Below are positions 24,401 to 33,554 of a DNA stretch of 64,000 nt, in pieces. Under the pieces are notes generated by a model. The model had not been told where the DNA came from and made no database searches. It worked only from the letters and a program-made list of their open reading frames with translations. A program made the position numbers and the translations under genes. This stretch comes from Paenibacillus sp. NEAU-GSW1 (GTDB taxonomy: Bacteria > Bacillota > Bacilli > Paenibacillales > Paenibacillaceae): contig NZ_WOVL01000006.1 of the NCBI RefSeq assembly GCF_009737085.1, positions 1 to 64,000 of the forward strand. Reading direction: 5' to 3'. The first letter of the stretch is position 1. The number at the start of each line of letters is the position of its first letter.

Positions 24401-24878
24401 TCAGGAGGAAACGTACCGTCTGCCTAAACGTTTGACAGGCGTTACGTCGCTTACTTTTGTGTTGAAGCGAAAAATCCATCTGAAAGGGTTTCAATTCAAA
24501 CCAATCCAAAAAGCATATGAGCGTTTGAGCAGCATTGACTATAGCCAAATTTACGGAGATTCCTTCACGCTTTCCGATGGCGCAATCGAACATATCGGCA
24601 ACAACGTTTCGATCGTGTACGAGGATATGGATTTCGGCGTGACGGGCAGCTCAAAGCTCGTTCTGTGCGGGCATTCGCCGCTGGACAACAATACGCTGCA
24701 TATTATGTTCAACAGCCCTCATGGGGAGTCCAAACAAATTGTCGAGTTCGCCTATTCCGACGGCTATTGCGAACGGGAATTTGAACTGGAGCGTATAGCC
24801 GGCCCGCAAAAGGTGACGTTCATATTTTTGCCAGGCAGCCAGTTTGACTTCAAATGGTTTCAATTTGTGCAAGACTAA
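21423..24878 (+). CDS. Glycoside hydrolase family 2 protein (beta-galactosidase-like), intracellular
   Basis: 1151 aa from the ATG at 21423 (GGGAG 13 bases upstream). The order is a sugar-binding jelly-roll domain (about 1-150), an Ig-like domain (about 155-265), a TIM barrel (about 265-560) and a long C-terminal region with further beta domains. The acid/base glutamate is E385 in MWSIGNEIYD and the nucleophile is E464 in IIYGSETAS. The C-terminal 550 residues resemble the DUF4982/Ig-like and carbohydrate-binding modules of large GH2 enzymes. There is no signal peptide, so it acts on imported oligosaccharides. The gene is single, with two palindromes upstream and a terminator downstream. Confidence 0.92.
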   Translation: MSQKKRFNNDWFFVKQPLLTEYDAVASGSFDWQAVTLPHDWLIYDANNLYENGQGWYRKHFVIDEIAPKTLTSLRFEGVYMNASVYVNGQFAGEWRYGYSTFEIDITPHIKPGSNEVYVQVIHESPNSRWYSGAGIYRSVWLVRRPDTHLVADGIYISAVKSEESWNVEVEAEIRFTEGTGSEYKLRHSLLDASGSVVTGSETDVSLSASGTINASSTLAVSAPQVWDIINPVCYWLNTELLKDGAVIDAETERFGFRTIEFDSQKGFFLNGRHVKLNGVCQHHDLGCLGAAVNKTALRRQITLLQEMGVNAIRTAHNMPAVELMDLADEMGVLIVSEAFDMWERKKTTYDYARFFSEWHERDVASWVRRDRNRPSMLMWSIGNEIYDTHADERGQEITVMLRDLVLIHDPKKNAYVTIGSNYMAWENAQKCAELVTIAGYNYGEKLYEQHHNDHPDWIIYGSETASTVQSRGIYHFPLAQSVLADDDEQCSALGNSSTSWGARSTEACIIADRDATFSLGQFLWTGFDYIGEPTPYHTKNSYFGQIDTAGFKKDSFYIYQAEWTSYKTNPMVHIFPYWDFSEGQLIDVRVCSNAPRIELFFNDVSEGTFDIDHVSGQKLLGEWRIPYTEGTLRAVAYDEHNKPIATDVQASFGNAAAVVLTPDKQTISADGEDLIFIEISAADLQGRPVANANNRIHVAVEGPGRLVGLDNGDSTDYDSYKGTHRRMFSGKLLAVIASTAEAGSIVVRAASNGLTAGELTLNAVEADAPEAKGEGYSLFAFTETEHTETADNEIPVRKLEIVCPQGTTFSPDNRSLPVRVNLHPSDATYQDVQWRLTNAAGVDTNIATIETNGHEAVISALGDGDIYIRCGTTNGADKTKLYSLLELKIDGLGYAHLNPYSFVSAGNHNDASSKNLTNGNERGVATARDGESWICFDRMDFGSFGSDEITLPIFSLDSEQFPLEIWKGTPGEEGAEMLTRVTYHKQTIWNVYQEETYRLPKRLTGVTSLTFVLKRKIHLKGFQFKPIQKAYERLSSIDYSQIYGDSFTLSDGAIEHIGNNVSIVYEDMDFGVTGSSKLVLCGHSPLDNNTLHIMFNSPHGESKQIVEFAYSDGYCEREFELERIAGPQKVTFIFLPGSQFDFKWFQFVQD

Positions 24879-24898
24879 CGGATTGCACAGCCCCATCC

Positions 24899-24937
24899 AG
24901 CCCCACGATATAAGCGGGTCCCGGAAGGGGCTTTTTC
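24899..24937 (+). terminator. Rho-independent terminator of the GH2 gene
   Basis: AGCCCC (24899-24904) pairs with GGGGCT (24927-24932), followed by TTTTTCTT. Confidence 0.6.
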
Positions 24938-24949
24938 TTATCCTTGTTA

Positions 24950-25969
24950 TTACAGCGGCAAAAACAGCGAAAATCGGCTCCCTCTTCCCAGCTGCGAGCT
25001 TACTTTGATATAACCGTTCTGTTCGCTTATTATTTTTCTGGCTAAGTACAGGCCGATGCCGACACCTTCTGTTGACGAAGCGTTATCCCCGCGATAAAAC
25101 CGTTTGAAAATCGCATTAAACTCCCGCTCCTCCACGCCAATCCCTTCATCTTCAATGTCGATACGGACAAAGAGCTCGTATCGGGTTACCGCAATCGTAA
25201 CTTTCCCGCCTTTTCGCGAATATTTGATCGCATTATCGAGAAGGTTGCCGATCGCTTCGCCGGTCCAACGCGCATCATGCTTGAGCAATAGACTCTTTTC
25301 ACCTTGCAGCAGCAGTTCTATCTCTTTGCTTTCAGCTAGCAGATATACCTCCTTCAACGCGGCAAGTACGGTATCGACGATATCCTGCTTCTCCAGGCGG
25401 ATCGCAATAATGCCGCCTTCCAAACGAGACATTTTGATTAAGCTTTCCATTTGCCATGTCAGCCGCTCGGCTTGCCGCATCAGCACATCCGTAAATTCCT
25501 TTCGTATGTCCGAAGATAAATCTGGATCCGACAATAAGGCCAAGTACATATTTAAATTTGCCAATGGCGTTTTTAATTGATGCGCGATATCAGAAATGAG
25601 CGATTTAATTTCATCGCCCTCCTCTTTATACTTCAATTGCCTCGACTTCATCGTCCTTGAGAGCTGTATGACCTGATGCTGCAGCTTGGAGAGCAAACTG
25701 TCCTCATAAGCAGAGAACAGCTCCCGCTCCTCCAAATCGCTAAGCGACTGGATCGTCTGCGACAGCTTCTGTACAACATCGGACATTTTACTTCGGACAG
25801 ACCATGTATAGCCAGCAAACAGAACGGCTATTGCTGCAGCAAAGACAGCCGCCGCAGCCCATACGAGCCCGCTGGCGCCGAGCCGCCATAATACAATAAA
25901 AAACAGGCTGCATGCGATCGCATACAGCCCCGAGCTAACCGCAACGATGCGGATCATCGAGCTTTTCAT
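24950..25969 (-). CDS. Sensor histidine kinase with minimal extracellular loop
   Basis: 339 aa. Two closely spaced membrane helices (about 6-28 and 34-56) leave a loop of only a few residues, the layout of intramembrane-sensing kinases. The dimerisation helix carries the phosphorylated H130 in SDIAHQLKTPLANL. The ATPase region has the N-box EAIGNLLDNAIKYS, G1 DEGIGV and G2 GVGIGLYLARKII. GGGGAGAG precedes the ATG, three bases after the response-regulator stop. It is the last gene of an ATPase-permease-regulator-kinase operon and probably senses the compound handled by the ABC transporter. Confidence 0.92.
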   Translation of the reverse strand: MKSSMIRIVAVSSGLYAIACSLFFIVLWRLGASGLVWAAAAVFAAAIAVLFAGYTWSVRSKMSDVVQKLSQTIQSLSDLEERELFSAYEDSLLSKLQHQVIQLSRTMKSRQLKYKEEGDEIKSLISDIAHQLKTPLANLNMYLALLSDPDLSSDIRKEFTDVLMRQAERLTWQMESLIKMSRLEGGIIAIRLEKQDIVDTVLAALKEVYLLAESKEIELLLQGEKSLLLKHDARWTGEAIGNLLDNAIKYSRKGGKVTIAVTRYELFVRIDIEDEGIGVEEREFNAIFKRFYRGDNASSTEGVGIGLYLARKIISEQNGYIKVSSQLGRGSRFSLFLPL

Positions 25970-25972
25970 TCG

Positions 25973-26656
25973 TCACTCTCCCCACGTATAGCCAATACCG
26001 AATACGGTTTTAATAAAGACAGGTTTTTTAGGATCATCCTCTATTTTACTCCGCAGCCTCTTGATGTTGACGCTAAGCGTGTTCTCGTCAACAAAAGCGC
26101 CGTCTATATCCCACAGCTTATCGAGCAGCATTTGGCGGGTCAGCACCTGCTTGCTGTTCTCCGTCAAAACCGCCAGCAGCTTGTACTCCGTTGCCGTTAG
26201 CTTTACTTCAACATTGCCTTTATATGCTTTCATTTTATTATAATCAATCTCAAAATCTTTATAGGCAAATCGATTAATACGATTATCCGCGCTCGCGCCT
26301 CCTCTTCGCAGCACCGCCATGATGCGCTGCGACAGCACCGCTATGCTGAAGGGCTTTGCAATATAATCGTCAGCTCCGGCTTGAAAGCCCTCGATCATAT
26401 CGGGCTCCGCATCTTTCGCTGTCAGAAACAGTATCGGCAGTTCCGAGTATCGGCGGATTTCCTTGCATAGCTCCAGCCCGTTCCCATCCGGCAAATTAAT
26501 ATCGAGTATGATCAGATCAGCTTCTTCATTGCCGAATGCACGCAGCCCTTCTTGAGCGGAGTAAGCTGAAACTACATCAAAGCCTTGTTTCTTTAGCGCA
26601 AAGGTTAATCCTTCATTCAGCGGCCGGTCATCTTCGACGATGAGCAGCTTAGCCAT
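25973..26656 (-). CDS. OmpR/PhoB-type response regulator
   Basis: 227 aa from the ATG at 26656, preceded by GAGGTG at 8 bases. The receiver domain has the acidic pair E8, D9, D10, phospho-acceptor D52 in LIILDINLPDGNG and K in FLTAKDAE. The winged-helix effector domain follows (about 130-227: ATEYKLLAVL...NTLSVNIKRLRSKIEDDP...VFGIGYTWGE). A longer frame beginning at 26689 uses GTG inside the permease gene and lacks a ribosome binding site. Cognate of the kinase downstream. Confidence 0.93.
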   Translation of the reverse strand: MAKLLIVEDDRPLNEGLTFALKKQGFDVVSAYSAQEGLRAFGNEEADLIILDINLPDGNGLELCKEIRRYSELPILFLTAKDAEPDMIEGFQAGADDYIAKPFSIAVLSQRIMAVLRRGGASADNRINRFAYKDFEIDYNKMKAYKGNVEVKLTATEYKLLAVLTENSKQVLTRQMLLDKLWDIDGAFVDENTLSVNIKRLRSKIEDDPKKPVFIKTVFGIGYTWGE

Positions 26657-26675
26657 CCCAAACACCTCAATTCCA

Positions 26676-29165
26676 TTATGCGGATTCACGCAGCCTATCC
26701 ACGACAGTAAGCTTTCTCGATTTATTATACGCGATTAACGGGACGGTCAAGCAAACGAGAAAGGCGACTGCGAAAGTGATCAGCAACGGCATTGTCGGAA
26801 ATGTATAAATGGCATAATCAGCTTCTTGGCTGAATAGCCAATAGGCGCCATAGCTGATTAGAGTCCCCAGCGTCGAAATAAGCGCCAGCGAAATGACAGC
26901 GTAGCCCGTCCCTTCCAATAGAAGCATTTGTTTAACCTGATTGCGAGTCATCCCGATACTCTCCATGACTGCAAGTTCGCGTTTTCGGACAAACACGCTC
27001 GTATACATCGTTCCAACAAAGTTCAATAGTCCGATGAGCGCCAAAATGAATGAGAGCGCTCCGCCGCCAATATAAAATACGGTCTTCGCCGATTTCATGA
27101 TTTGCGCCCACTGCCATTTGGAAGTCAATTTCAACTCGCGGTCTCCATTTACGAGCGAATCCAGCTTTTTCCCCACTTCCGGCCAATTCTTTTTGTCGAC
27201 GGACAACGCCAGTTTGTAAAGTGCCGGATCTTTAGCCGCTTCCTTAAGCACCTTATCGCTTACATAAACGTTCGGAGCTAACCCCATCACCGATACCGAG
27301 TAATGCGGAGGAGCGAAGCCGCCGATTTCGAGCTCTCGGACCTCCTCACTGCCCGGCATTTGATAACGGAATCGCTCGCCGAGCGAAAAATCGTCCGCAT
27401 TGCCTTCGAGCAAAGCAATTTCCCCTTTCTCGAATCGTTCAAGATCGATCGGCTCTGCCAATTCGGCATTCATTTGTTCGATGGACTTGCTGTCCAATCC
27501 GATCATCCTAGACCCGAACAGCTTCATCTCTTCGATTTGCTTATCGGTTGGACGTTCGGATCCCGTCATTCGAGAAAAGGAATCGACATGCTTGCTGAAA
27601 ACAGCAGGCTCATAATCAAGCTCGGCCTTTTCCAAATATACGGCGCGGGTTTCCTTGACGCCTTCTAATTCTCGTATAGTTTGAACCATTTGATCAGTCA
27701 GTTTATGCCGTTTCGCTTCATCTTCTTCCCATAAGGCATCATCATTTTCCAGCTGGAAATCATCTTTGACATACTGCTCGATAAAATTGTCCGTATTCAT
27801 GCTAAGAATAAGCGTGTTTATCGTCAGAAAGGTGGTTAGACCAAGAAATAAAGACAATAAGACAGTAAATGCACGTTTTCGGTCGCGAAATATGTTGCGA
27901 AGCGCCATACGATGCACCTTTGCTCCATGCCGCCCCTTTTTCGTCGAGCCCCGTTCATACTTGGATGCTTCAATCGGCGAGATGCTTCCCGCAATACGCG
28001 CCGGCTTCCGGTATCCAGCCCATGTCGTCAACCATGCAAATAACGCAGAGCCCGCAAAAATAACCGGATGGAACGAAATCTCGGTACCTGTCTCAATCGC
28101 CGTCGTCCCAATTGCAAGCGGAACAATGAAAAATGAAGTGAGCGCTCCCGCGGCAAGCCCGATTACAATGCCGATCAGCGCCAATCGGCGGGCTTCGCCG
28201 TTGACCATTTGCTTTACTTGCCTGCGTGTCATGCCGATTGTTTTCAACAGTCCGTAAAATTTCGTTTTCGTTGTAACGGAAATGTAGATCATATTGTAAA
28301 TGAGCAAATAACCGCTAAACATCACGAAAATAATGAGACCGACGATGCCGGCCATTGTTGTCCAATCGGACGCTGAATTGCCGTCATCCGGCGCAAATAT
28401 ATACGGTTCCTGCTCTTGTTCTAAGTTCAAATCGCGCTTTAATCGATCCATCAGCTGTTCGGCATTGCCGTCATGAAATGACACCGATGCAACGCTGTTT
28501 GCCGAACCGGCGTATTCTGCAGACGCTGCGAACTGCGGCGAAACCAGAATAGCGCCGGGCTGATCCATTCGAAGCTGGGAATAGTCATTGTACCAGCCGA
28601 TAAGCGTAAATGTTCCCGTCATCGTCTCTGACGCCAGTTCCCCGTCGCCCGCTAGCCTTTGATAGGTAAGAGGCAGCGTCATGCCTGCTTTGGGCTCTTT
28701 AATGCCTAGATGCTCCAAAATCCAGGTCGGAATAATAACTTCATCGGCTTTTTCCGGATATCGCTCGGCATTCATGCCCAGAAGTGGAGCTCTCATTTGC
28801 TTCCATTCCACATCATCATATAGATACATCGCCGCTTGCCAGTCGTTTGCCTCTTGCTCCGGCGGTACAAGCGAACCTATAATCTTATTGGTTCCGGCAT
28901 GCTCGACATAAGACAGCTTCTTTAGCTCCTCCAGCTGCTTGCTCGTCGGGTTCGAAAATGCAGCATCCGCCGTCGTCCCGATCAGCTTCATTTTTTCTGC
29001 TTCAAATGATTTCATTGTGCTCATTCCGATACTAAAAACGGTTGTAAGCAGCCAGGTTGTAAGCACGATCGCCAAAATGATAATGGCATTGCCGGATCGG
29101 TTCGCCTTTAAGCTTCGATTGACTAATTTGCCTATAATCGCCTTGTTGGTATTAGAAAACATCAT
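26676..29165 (-). CDS. ABC transporter permease, FtsX-like, two-module
   Basis: 829 aa. An N-terminal helix (about 24-48) is followed by a large external region, then an FtsX domain (about 272-395, with TKTKFYGLLKTIGMTRRQVKQM as coupling helix), a second N-terminal-type helix (AFTVLLSLFLGLTTFL), another external domain, and a second FtsX domain (about 690-815, with KRELAVMESIGMTRNQVKQMLLLEG). This is the layout of macrolide/peptide exporters and of Bce-like resistance modules, although longer than BceB. It overlaps the ATPase gene in ATGA. Confidence 0.9.
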   Translation of the reverse strand: MMFSNTNKAIIGKLVNRSLKANRSGNAIIILAIVLTTWLLTTVFSIGMSTMKSFEAEKMKLIGTTADAAFSNPTSKQLEELKKLSYVEHAGTNKIIGSLVPPEQEANDWQAAMYLYDDVEWKQMRAPLLGMNAERYPEKADEVIIPTWILEHLGIKEPKAGMTLPLTYQRLAGDGELASETMTGTFTLIGWYNDYSQLRMDQPGAILVSPQFAASAEYAGSANSVASVSFHDGNAEQLMDRLKRDLNLEQEQEPYIFAPDDGNSASDWTTMAGIVGLIIFVMFSGYLLIYNMIYISVTTKTKFYGLLKTIGMTRRQVKQMVNGEARRLALIGIVIGLAAGALTSFFIVPLAIGTTAIETGTEISFHPVIFAGSALFAWLTTWAGYRKPARIAGSISPIEASKYERGSTKKGRHGAKVHRMALRNIFRDRKRAFTVLLSLFLGLTTFLTINTLILSMNTDNFIEQYVKDDFQLENDDALWEEDEAKRHKLTDQMVQTIRELEGVKETRAVYLEKAELDYEPAVFSKHVDSFSRMTGSERPTDKQIEEMKLFGSRMIGLDSKSIEQMNAELAEPIDLERFEKGEIALLEGNADDFSLGERFRYQMPGSEEVRELEIGGFAPPHYSVSVMGLAPNVYVSDKVLKEAAKDPALYKLALSVDKKNWPEVGKKLDSLVNGDRELKLTSKWQWAQIMKSAKTVFYIGGGALSFILALIGLLNFVGTMYTSVFVRKRELAVMESIGMTRNQVKQMLLLEGTGYAVISLALISTLGTLISYGAYWLFSQEADYAIYTFPTMPLLITFAVAFLVCLTVPLIAYNKSRKLTVVDRLRESA

Positions 29166-29839
29166 TTCGTATTCCCTCCAACCACTTTTCCGTCCCCAAT
29201 GCGGATCGTTCGATCGGCAAGCTGCGCGATTTCTTCATTATGGGTAATCATCACAATCGTCTGATTGAATTGTTTGCTCGTCAGCTTCAATAAGCCCATT
29301 ACATCTTGGCTTGTACGGCTGTCCAGATTGCCGGTCGGCTCGTCCGCCAACACAATAGACGGCTTCGTTATCAATGCTCTAGCGATCGCAACGCGCTGCT
29401 GTTGACCGCCTGACAATTGGTTCGGCAGCTGATTCAGTTTGTCTGCGATGCCAAGCGTCTTTACAAGATGATCCAAATAGCCGGTGTCGACTCTGTTGCC
29501 GTCCAACTCGATTGGCAATACGATATTTTCGTACACATTAAGAATGGGCACGAGATTATACTGCTGGAATACGAAACCGATTTTGCGTCTGCGGAAAATG
29601 GTCAATTCGTCGTCGTTCATTTCAAAAATCGATTTGCCGTCAACCATTACTTGCCCGGCTGTCGGCCGGTCAAGGCCGCCAAGCATATGGAGAAGCGTTG
29701 ATTTTCCGCTTCCGGACGTTCCGACGATCGCAACAAATTCGCCCTCGGCGATTTCGATTTCGACGCTATCGAGCGCTGTCATTTCATTTGGCTGTTTGCC
29801 GTATTTTTTAATTAGGCTAGTCGTCTTTAACAGGTTCAT
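29162..29839 (-). CDS. ABC transporter ATP-binding protein (LolD/MacB/BceA type)
   Basis: 225 aa from the ATG at 29839, with AAGGAG 9 bases upstream. Walker [11 protein letters not shown]-loop VFQQYNLVP, signature [15 protein letters not shown], Walker [14 protein letters not shown] and H-loop MITHNEE are all present; the GNLD variant is standard for FtsX-type partners. First gene of the operon with the permease, response regulator and kinase. An upstream in-frame ATG at 29869 has no good site. Confidence 0.92.
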   Translation of the reverse strand: MNLLKTTSLIKKYGKQPNEMTALDSVEIEIAEGEFVAIVGTSGSGKSTLLHMLGGLDRPTAGQVMVDGKSIFEMNDDELTIFRRRKIGFVFQQYNLVPILNVYENIVLPIELDGNRVDTGYLDHLVKTLGIADKLNQLPNQLSGGQQQRVAIARALITKPSIVLADEPTGNLDSRTSQDVMGLLKLTSKQFNQTIVMITHNEEIAQLADRTIRIGDGKVVGGNTK

Positions 29840-29910
29840 TATTTCGTGCTCCTTCGGCTTAGTTTTCATGAATAAGCCCTATTTTAACCTCCGTTTCTTA
29901 CAGCCTCGTG

Positions 29911-29962
29911 ACAAAATAAAATCCTCTCCCTGAATGCAATATTCGCATTCAGGAAGAGGATT
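29911..29962 (-). terminator. Rho-independent terminator of the MATE gene
   Basis: AATCCTCT-C-CCTGAATGC (29920-29937) pairs with GCATTCAGG-A-AGAGGATT (29945-29962), a 17-bp stem with one mismatch. On the minus strand TTTATTTT follows. Confidence 0.88.
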
Positions 29963-29967
29963 AGCGG

Positions 29968-31350
29968 TTATATCAGTTTATGCTTGTACCACTCTTCCCC
30001 TCTGAACCGCCACATAAAGACGGCTCCGCGTATGCCCCATTCCAGATTCATTGCAATCCAGACGCCGAGAATGCCCCATCCGAACGTAATGCCGAGCACA
30101 TACCCGAGAATGACGCGGAACAGCCACATGGTCAGCATGGAAGACGTCGATGTGAAGCGGGCATCTCCTGCGGCTCTTAATGCCGAAGGCAATATAAAGC
30201 TGACCGCCCACAACGGGATTTGAACGATGACCGTAATAATCATAAGCAGAAAAATATCGTCTGCAATTTCAGCCGGCGGGCTAAATATCCCGACTAACGG
30301 CGCATAGAACGGCATAAGCAGTACACCAGTCAACACCATAAATGCGGAGCCAAGCCATAGAAAGGAACGTATAAATTTGCGGGCATCCTGTATATTTCCG
30401 CTGCCGATGCTTTGGCCAACGACCGTCACGATCGTCAATGACAACGCAGACGCCGGAATTTGAAAAATCATAATTAAGGTTCCGGCAATCGCATTCGCCG
30501 CGATAGCATACGTGCCAAGACCGACGATAAATACTTGCGTCAACAGCTTCCCGCCGTTGAAAAACATTTGCTCAGCCGCGAACGGCAGCCCGATAAACAT
30601 AATTTTGCGCAGCATTGACAGCGGGATGCGAAACAGATCGCGGATGCGCAAATGCAGCGTCGTATCGATTTTGAACAAATAATAAAGCGCGCAAGCGGCG
30701 CCGGCGAATCTGGCGATATTAATCGCCAGCGTCATCCCCCACACGCCCATATCGAGAACCTGGATATACAACACGTTAAGCAGCATGTACAGCACGTTCA
30801 TAATAAGGGACAAGAAAAGCGATACTCGGCTTTTGCCTATGCCCCTAAGCGCGCCGCACACCGCCTGCACAACCGCTAGTCCCGCGAAAGAAACAGCGCT
30901 GCCGATCAAATAGATTTTGGCGCTATGCAGCACATCAGGAGAAGCCGCTCCGAACAAAATGCGCATGAGCGGGCTGTGCAGCGCAATGATGAGCACCCCG
31001 ATCGCAATCGACAGCAACGTTACGGAAACGATGCTTCCCGACGTTGCGCGGGCTACCATCTGATCGTTGCCGCTTCCCTTGTACTGTGCGACGACGACCG
31101 TTCCTCCCGTTGCCACTGCTATAAACACATGAATAAGAAAAATATTTAACGAGTCGACCATATTAACGGCACTGACAGCATCTACGCCCGACGAGCTGAT
31201 CATGGCTGTGTTCACTAAATTCAATCCAATAATGAAAGCCTGGTCGATAAGTATAGGCAGGAATAAGGCATACATTTGGCGATAATTCATCGACTCGCCG
31301 GAAAAATATCGATTCAAATAGTGCTGTGTCCTTAGCTTAAGCTGCGTCAA
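29968..31350 (-). CDS. MATE family efflux transporter
   Basis: 460 aa, twelve membrane segments in two similar halves. Motifs such as YALFLPILIDQAFIIGLNLVNTAMISS, VVAQYKGSGNDQ and GLPFAAEQMFFNGGKL fit the NorM/DinF-like MATE group, which exports cationic drugs against sodium or protons. The start is a TTG at 31350 with only a weak purine stretch upstream; the next in-frame ATG (M21, 31290) has no better site, so the exact start is uncertain. Confidence 0.9.
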   Translation of the reverse strand: MTQLKLRTQHYLNRYFSGESMNYRQMYALFLPILIDQAFIIGLNLVNTAMISSSGVDAVSAVNMVDSLNIFLIHVFIAVATGGTVVVAQYKGSGNDQMVARATSGSIVSVTLLSIAIGVLIIALHSPLMRILFGAASPDVLHSAKIYLIGSAVSFAGLAVVQAVCGALRGIGKSRVSLFLSLIMNVLYMLLNVLYIQVLDMGVWGMTLAINIARFAGAACALYYLFKIDTTLHLRIRDLFRIPLSMLRKIMFIGLPFAAEQMFFNGGKLLTQVFIVGLGTYAIAANAIAGTLIMIFQIPASALSLTIVTVVGQSIGSGNIQDARKFIRSFLWLGSAFMVLTGVLLMPFYAPLVGIFSPPAEIADDIFLLMIITVIVQIPLWAVSFILPSALRAAGDARFTSTSSMLTMWLFRVILGYVLGITFGWGILGVWIAMNLEWGIRGAVFMWRFRGEEWYKHKLI

Positions 31351-31448
31351 ATGATCACATTCTTTTCGAAGTAGTTGGAAACGGATACCCTATTTAATCA
31401 CTTGAAGGGTACTACTGTAAGCGGATTCTGTCAAATCGGCAAACGGGC

Positions 31449-31493
31449 AAAAAACAGAAGGATTGCCAGCTATTCGCCGCGCAATCCTTCTGT
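31449..31493 (-). terminator. Rho-independent terminator of the tauE gene
   Basis: ACAGAAGGATTG (31454-31465) pairs with CAATCCTTCTGT (31482-31493); on the minus strand TTTTTTG follows. It ends the sulfur-detoxification gene cluster. Confidence 0.88.
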
Positions 31494-31521
31494 CCGATTC
31501 TATTTGAGATTTATTCGCCTT

Positions 31522-32304
31522 TTACAGCATGTCCAACCATATTTTAAGCGCCGTTGCCATAATCAGCACCGCTAAAATGACCTGCAGCACTTTCGTATTC
31601 ATTTTTTTGCCGGCCGCTGCGCCAAGCGGCGAAGCAATCAGGCTTGCGACAACCATAATAATAGCCGGCCAATATTCGACCTGACCCGTCGTCACTTTGC
31701 CGACGGTGGAGCCGATTGATGAAATGAACGTAATCGCAAGCGAGGAAGCGATTGTCATGCGGGTCGGTATTTTCAATACGACGAGCATAATCGGAACGAG
31801 CAGAAACGCTCCCGCCGCGCCGACAATTCCGGCCCCAAGGCCAACAACGAGCGCTAGTCCCGCAGCAAGCCCTTTATTGAATTTCACTTGATCCAGCGGT
31901 TTCTCGTCAATCCCTTTTTTCGGGATGAACATCATGACGGCGGCAATTGACGCGAGCAGGCCGTAAATAATATTGATGCCGGATTCGCTCATCATTTTCG
32001 ATCCGAAGCCGCCGACAAAGCTGCCGATCAAGATCGCGCCGCCCATATAGGCGATCAATGTTTTATTTAAATATCCGCCCTTGCGGTATGCGAACACCCC
32101 GCCAATCGTAGCAAACAGCACTTGTACGGCGCTGATGCCGGAAACCTCATGCGCTGTGAATGCGGCAAGGCCGAATAACGGCGGTATATACAGCAGCATC
32201 GGATATTTAATGATGGATCCGCCGATGCCAACCATTCCGGAAATATAAGATCCAATGAAGCCGATTAGAAAGATTACAACGATATACGTTAAGCTTAAAT
32301 CCAT
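31522..32304 (-). CDS. tauE: TauE/SafE family sulfite/anion exporter
   Basis: 260 aa with about eight membrane segments. The two GG-rich signature regions, [20 protein letters not shown] near the N-terminus and [20 protein letters not shown] in the middle, define the family. In cst loci TauE is thought to export sulfite or thiosulfate produced by persulfide oxidation. GGGGGAGG precedes the ATG. It follows the persulfide dioxygenase gene by 34 bases and is the last gene of the locus. Confidence 0.92.
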   Translation of the reverse strand: MDLSLTYIVVIFLIGFIGSYISGMVGIGGSIIKYPMLLYIPPLFGLAAFTAHEVSGISAVQVLFATIGGVFAYRKGGYLNKTLIAYMGGAILIGSFVGGFGSKMMSESGINIIYGLLASIAAVMMFIPKKGIDEKPLDQVKFNKGLAAGLALVVGLGAGIVGAAGAFLLVPIMLVVLKIPTRMTIASSLAITFISSIGSTVGKVTTGQVEYWPAIIMVVASLIASPLGAAAGKKMNTKVLQVILAVLIMATALKIWLDML

Positions 32305-32338
32305 ACGCGCCTCCCCCTTCTCTGTTGATTATCTATTG

Positions 32339-33466
32339 TTAGCGGACGGCGCAGCGATTCGGACCGATTTCCATTTCGCGCTGCTGTTCTTCGTTCGGTG
32401 TAATTTTCCCCATATTCGTCTGGCGAATTTCAACGTAAGCGTTCGGCTGCGGCGGCAAATTTTTTGTAACCGTTGTTCTGAATTGCTCCTCATCCTCCAC
32501 GTTCAGTCCGTGGTTGGTCGCATAGAGCTCACCCAGCTTGCGTGCTGCCGTACCGTCATCATTCAATTCATCCATTGTCATAAAGTGCGCTGGCAAAACG
32601 ATCAAATCTTCATGCAGCTCTTTGTATCTGGAGTACAGCGTTTCGCGCAAATCACCGACCCAATCCTCGGCGAGCCCGGCAAGGTCAGGACGTCCGATCG
32701 AATCGATAAACAAAATATCTCCAGTCAGCAAATAACGATCGTCTATGACGAATGAAGTGGAGCCGATCGTATGGCCCGGCGAATAGAGCGCGCCGATGCT
32801 GATTTTGCTATGGCCGATCGCTACATCAGTACCGTCTGTCAAAGGCTCGTACGAGAATACAACCTCGCCTGCATCCTTTGGCGGAAGCCAATACGTTGCG
32901 CCTGTTTTCTCGGCAATAACTCTTCCGCCGGAAATGTGGTCGGCATGCAAATGCGTATCGAAAACATGTTTAATCGTGGCACCCAAGCTATTAGCAAAAT
33001 CGATATACACATCCGTCATTCGCGTCGCATCGAACAACGCAGCTTCGCCGTTCGATACCGCCATGTAGGAGAGACAGCCTTTGCCGATCCGCACGAATTG
33101 GTAAAGCTCGCCGCCTTCGCCGAGATCGCCGACTTTTAACGGAACGAGATGCTCGCTCCAAGCTTTCATGCCGCCTTTCAAATATGCAACATCGCGGCCT
33201 TGCTCATGCAGCATTTCCGCAACCATGATCGACGAGCCTTCTTTCGCGCAGACGACCAGCACCTTTTGATCCGCAGGCAATTGATCGATAATTTCCTCCA
33301 CGCCGTCGATCAAATCGAAATAAGGAACGTTAAGATGGGTGATGCCTTCCCCTTCAATTTTCCAATCGGCAAAATCGGTCTCATTGCGAACGTCAAGAAT
33401 AAACAGTTTTTGTTTTTGAATCGCTATTTCAGCCACTTCCTGCGACAACATTGCTTTGATTGTCAT
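32339..33466 (-). CDS. Rhodanese / persulfide dioxygenase fusion (CstB-like)
   Basis: 375 aa from the ATG at 33466, with GGAGG 9 bases upstream. The N-terminal rhodanese domain (1-110) has the active-site loop CAKEGSS with C73. The metallo-beta-lactamase domain (about 118-330) has the ETHE1-type iron site: [10 protein letters not shown] (H172, H174), H232 in SPGHTIGS, D250 in LLTGDILF, and [10 protein letters not shown]. Residues 330-375 are a tail typical of the family. ETHE1/CstB enzymes oxidise low-molecular-weight persulfides to sulfite or thiosulfate. In S. aureus CstB the rhodanese domains follow the dioxygenase; here the single rhodanese precedes it. Confidence 0.9.
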   Translation of the reverse strand: MTIKAMLSQEVAEIAIQKQKLFILDVRNETDFADWKIEGEGITHLNVPYFDLIDGVEEIIDQLPADQKVLVVCAKEGSSIMVAEMLHEQGRDVAYLKGGMKAWSEHLVPLKVGDLGEGGELYQFVRIGKGCLSYMAVSNGEAALFDATRMTDVYIDFANSLGATIKHVFDTHLHADHISGGRVIAEKTGATYWLPPKDAGEVVFSYEPLTDGTDVAIGHSKISIGALYSPGHTIGSTSFVIDDRYLLTGDILFIDSIGRPDLAGLAEDWVGDLRETLYSRYKELHEDLIVLPAHFMTMDELNDDGTAARKLGELYATNHGLNVEDEEQFRTTVTKNLPPQPNAYVEIRQTNMGKITPNEEQQREMEIGPNRCAVR

Positions 33467-33554
33467 TTCATTATTCCTCCAGTTCATCTATTAGATAATT
33501 GTTGATCCTTCTTTTTGCGGTTAGGAATGGATGACTAGAGCTTATTAGCAATCG

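Noticed and set aside
31366..31390. Similarity of GTAGTTGGAAACGGATACCCT to GTAGTTGGCAACGCAGACCCT near 17030
   Set aside because: The match is short and imperfect, and I see no wider repeat around either site.
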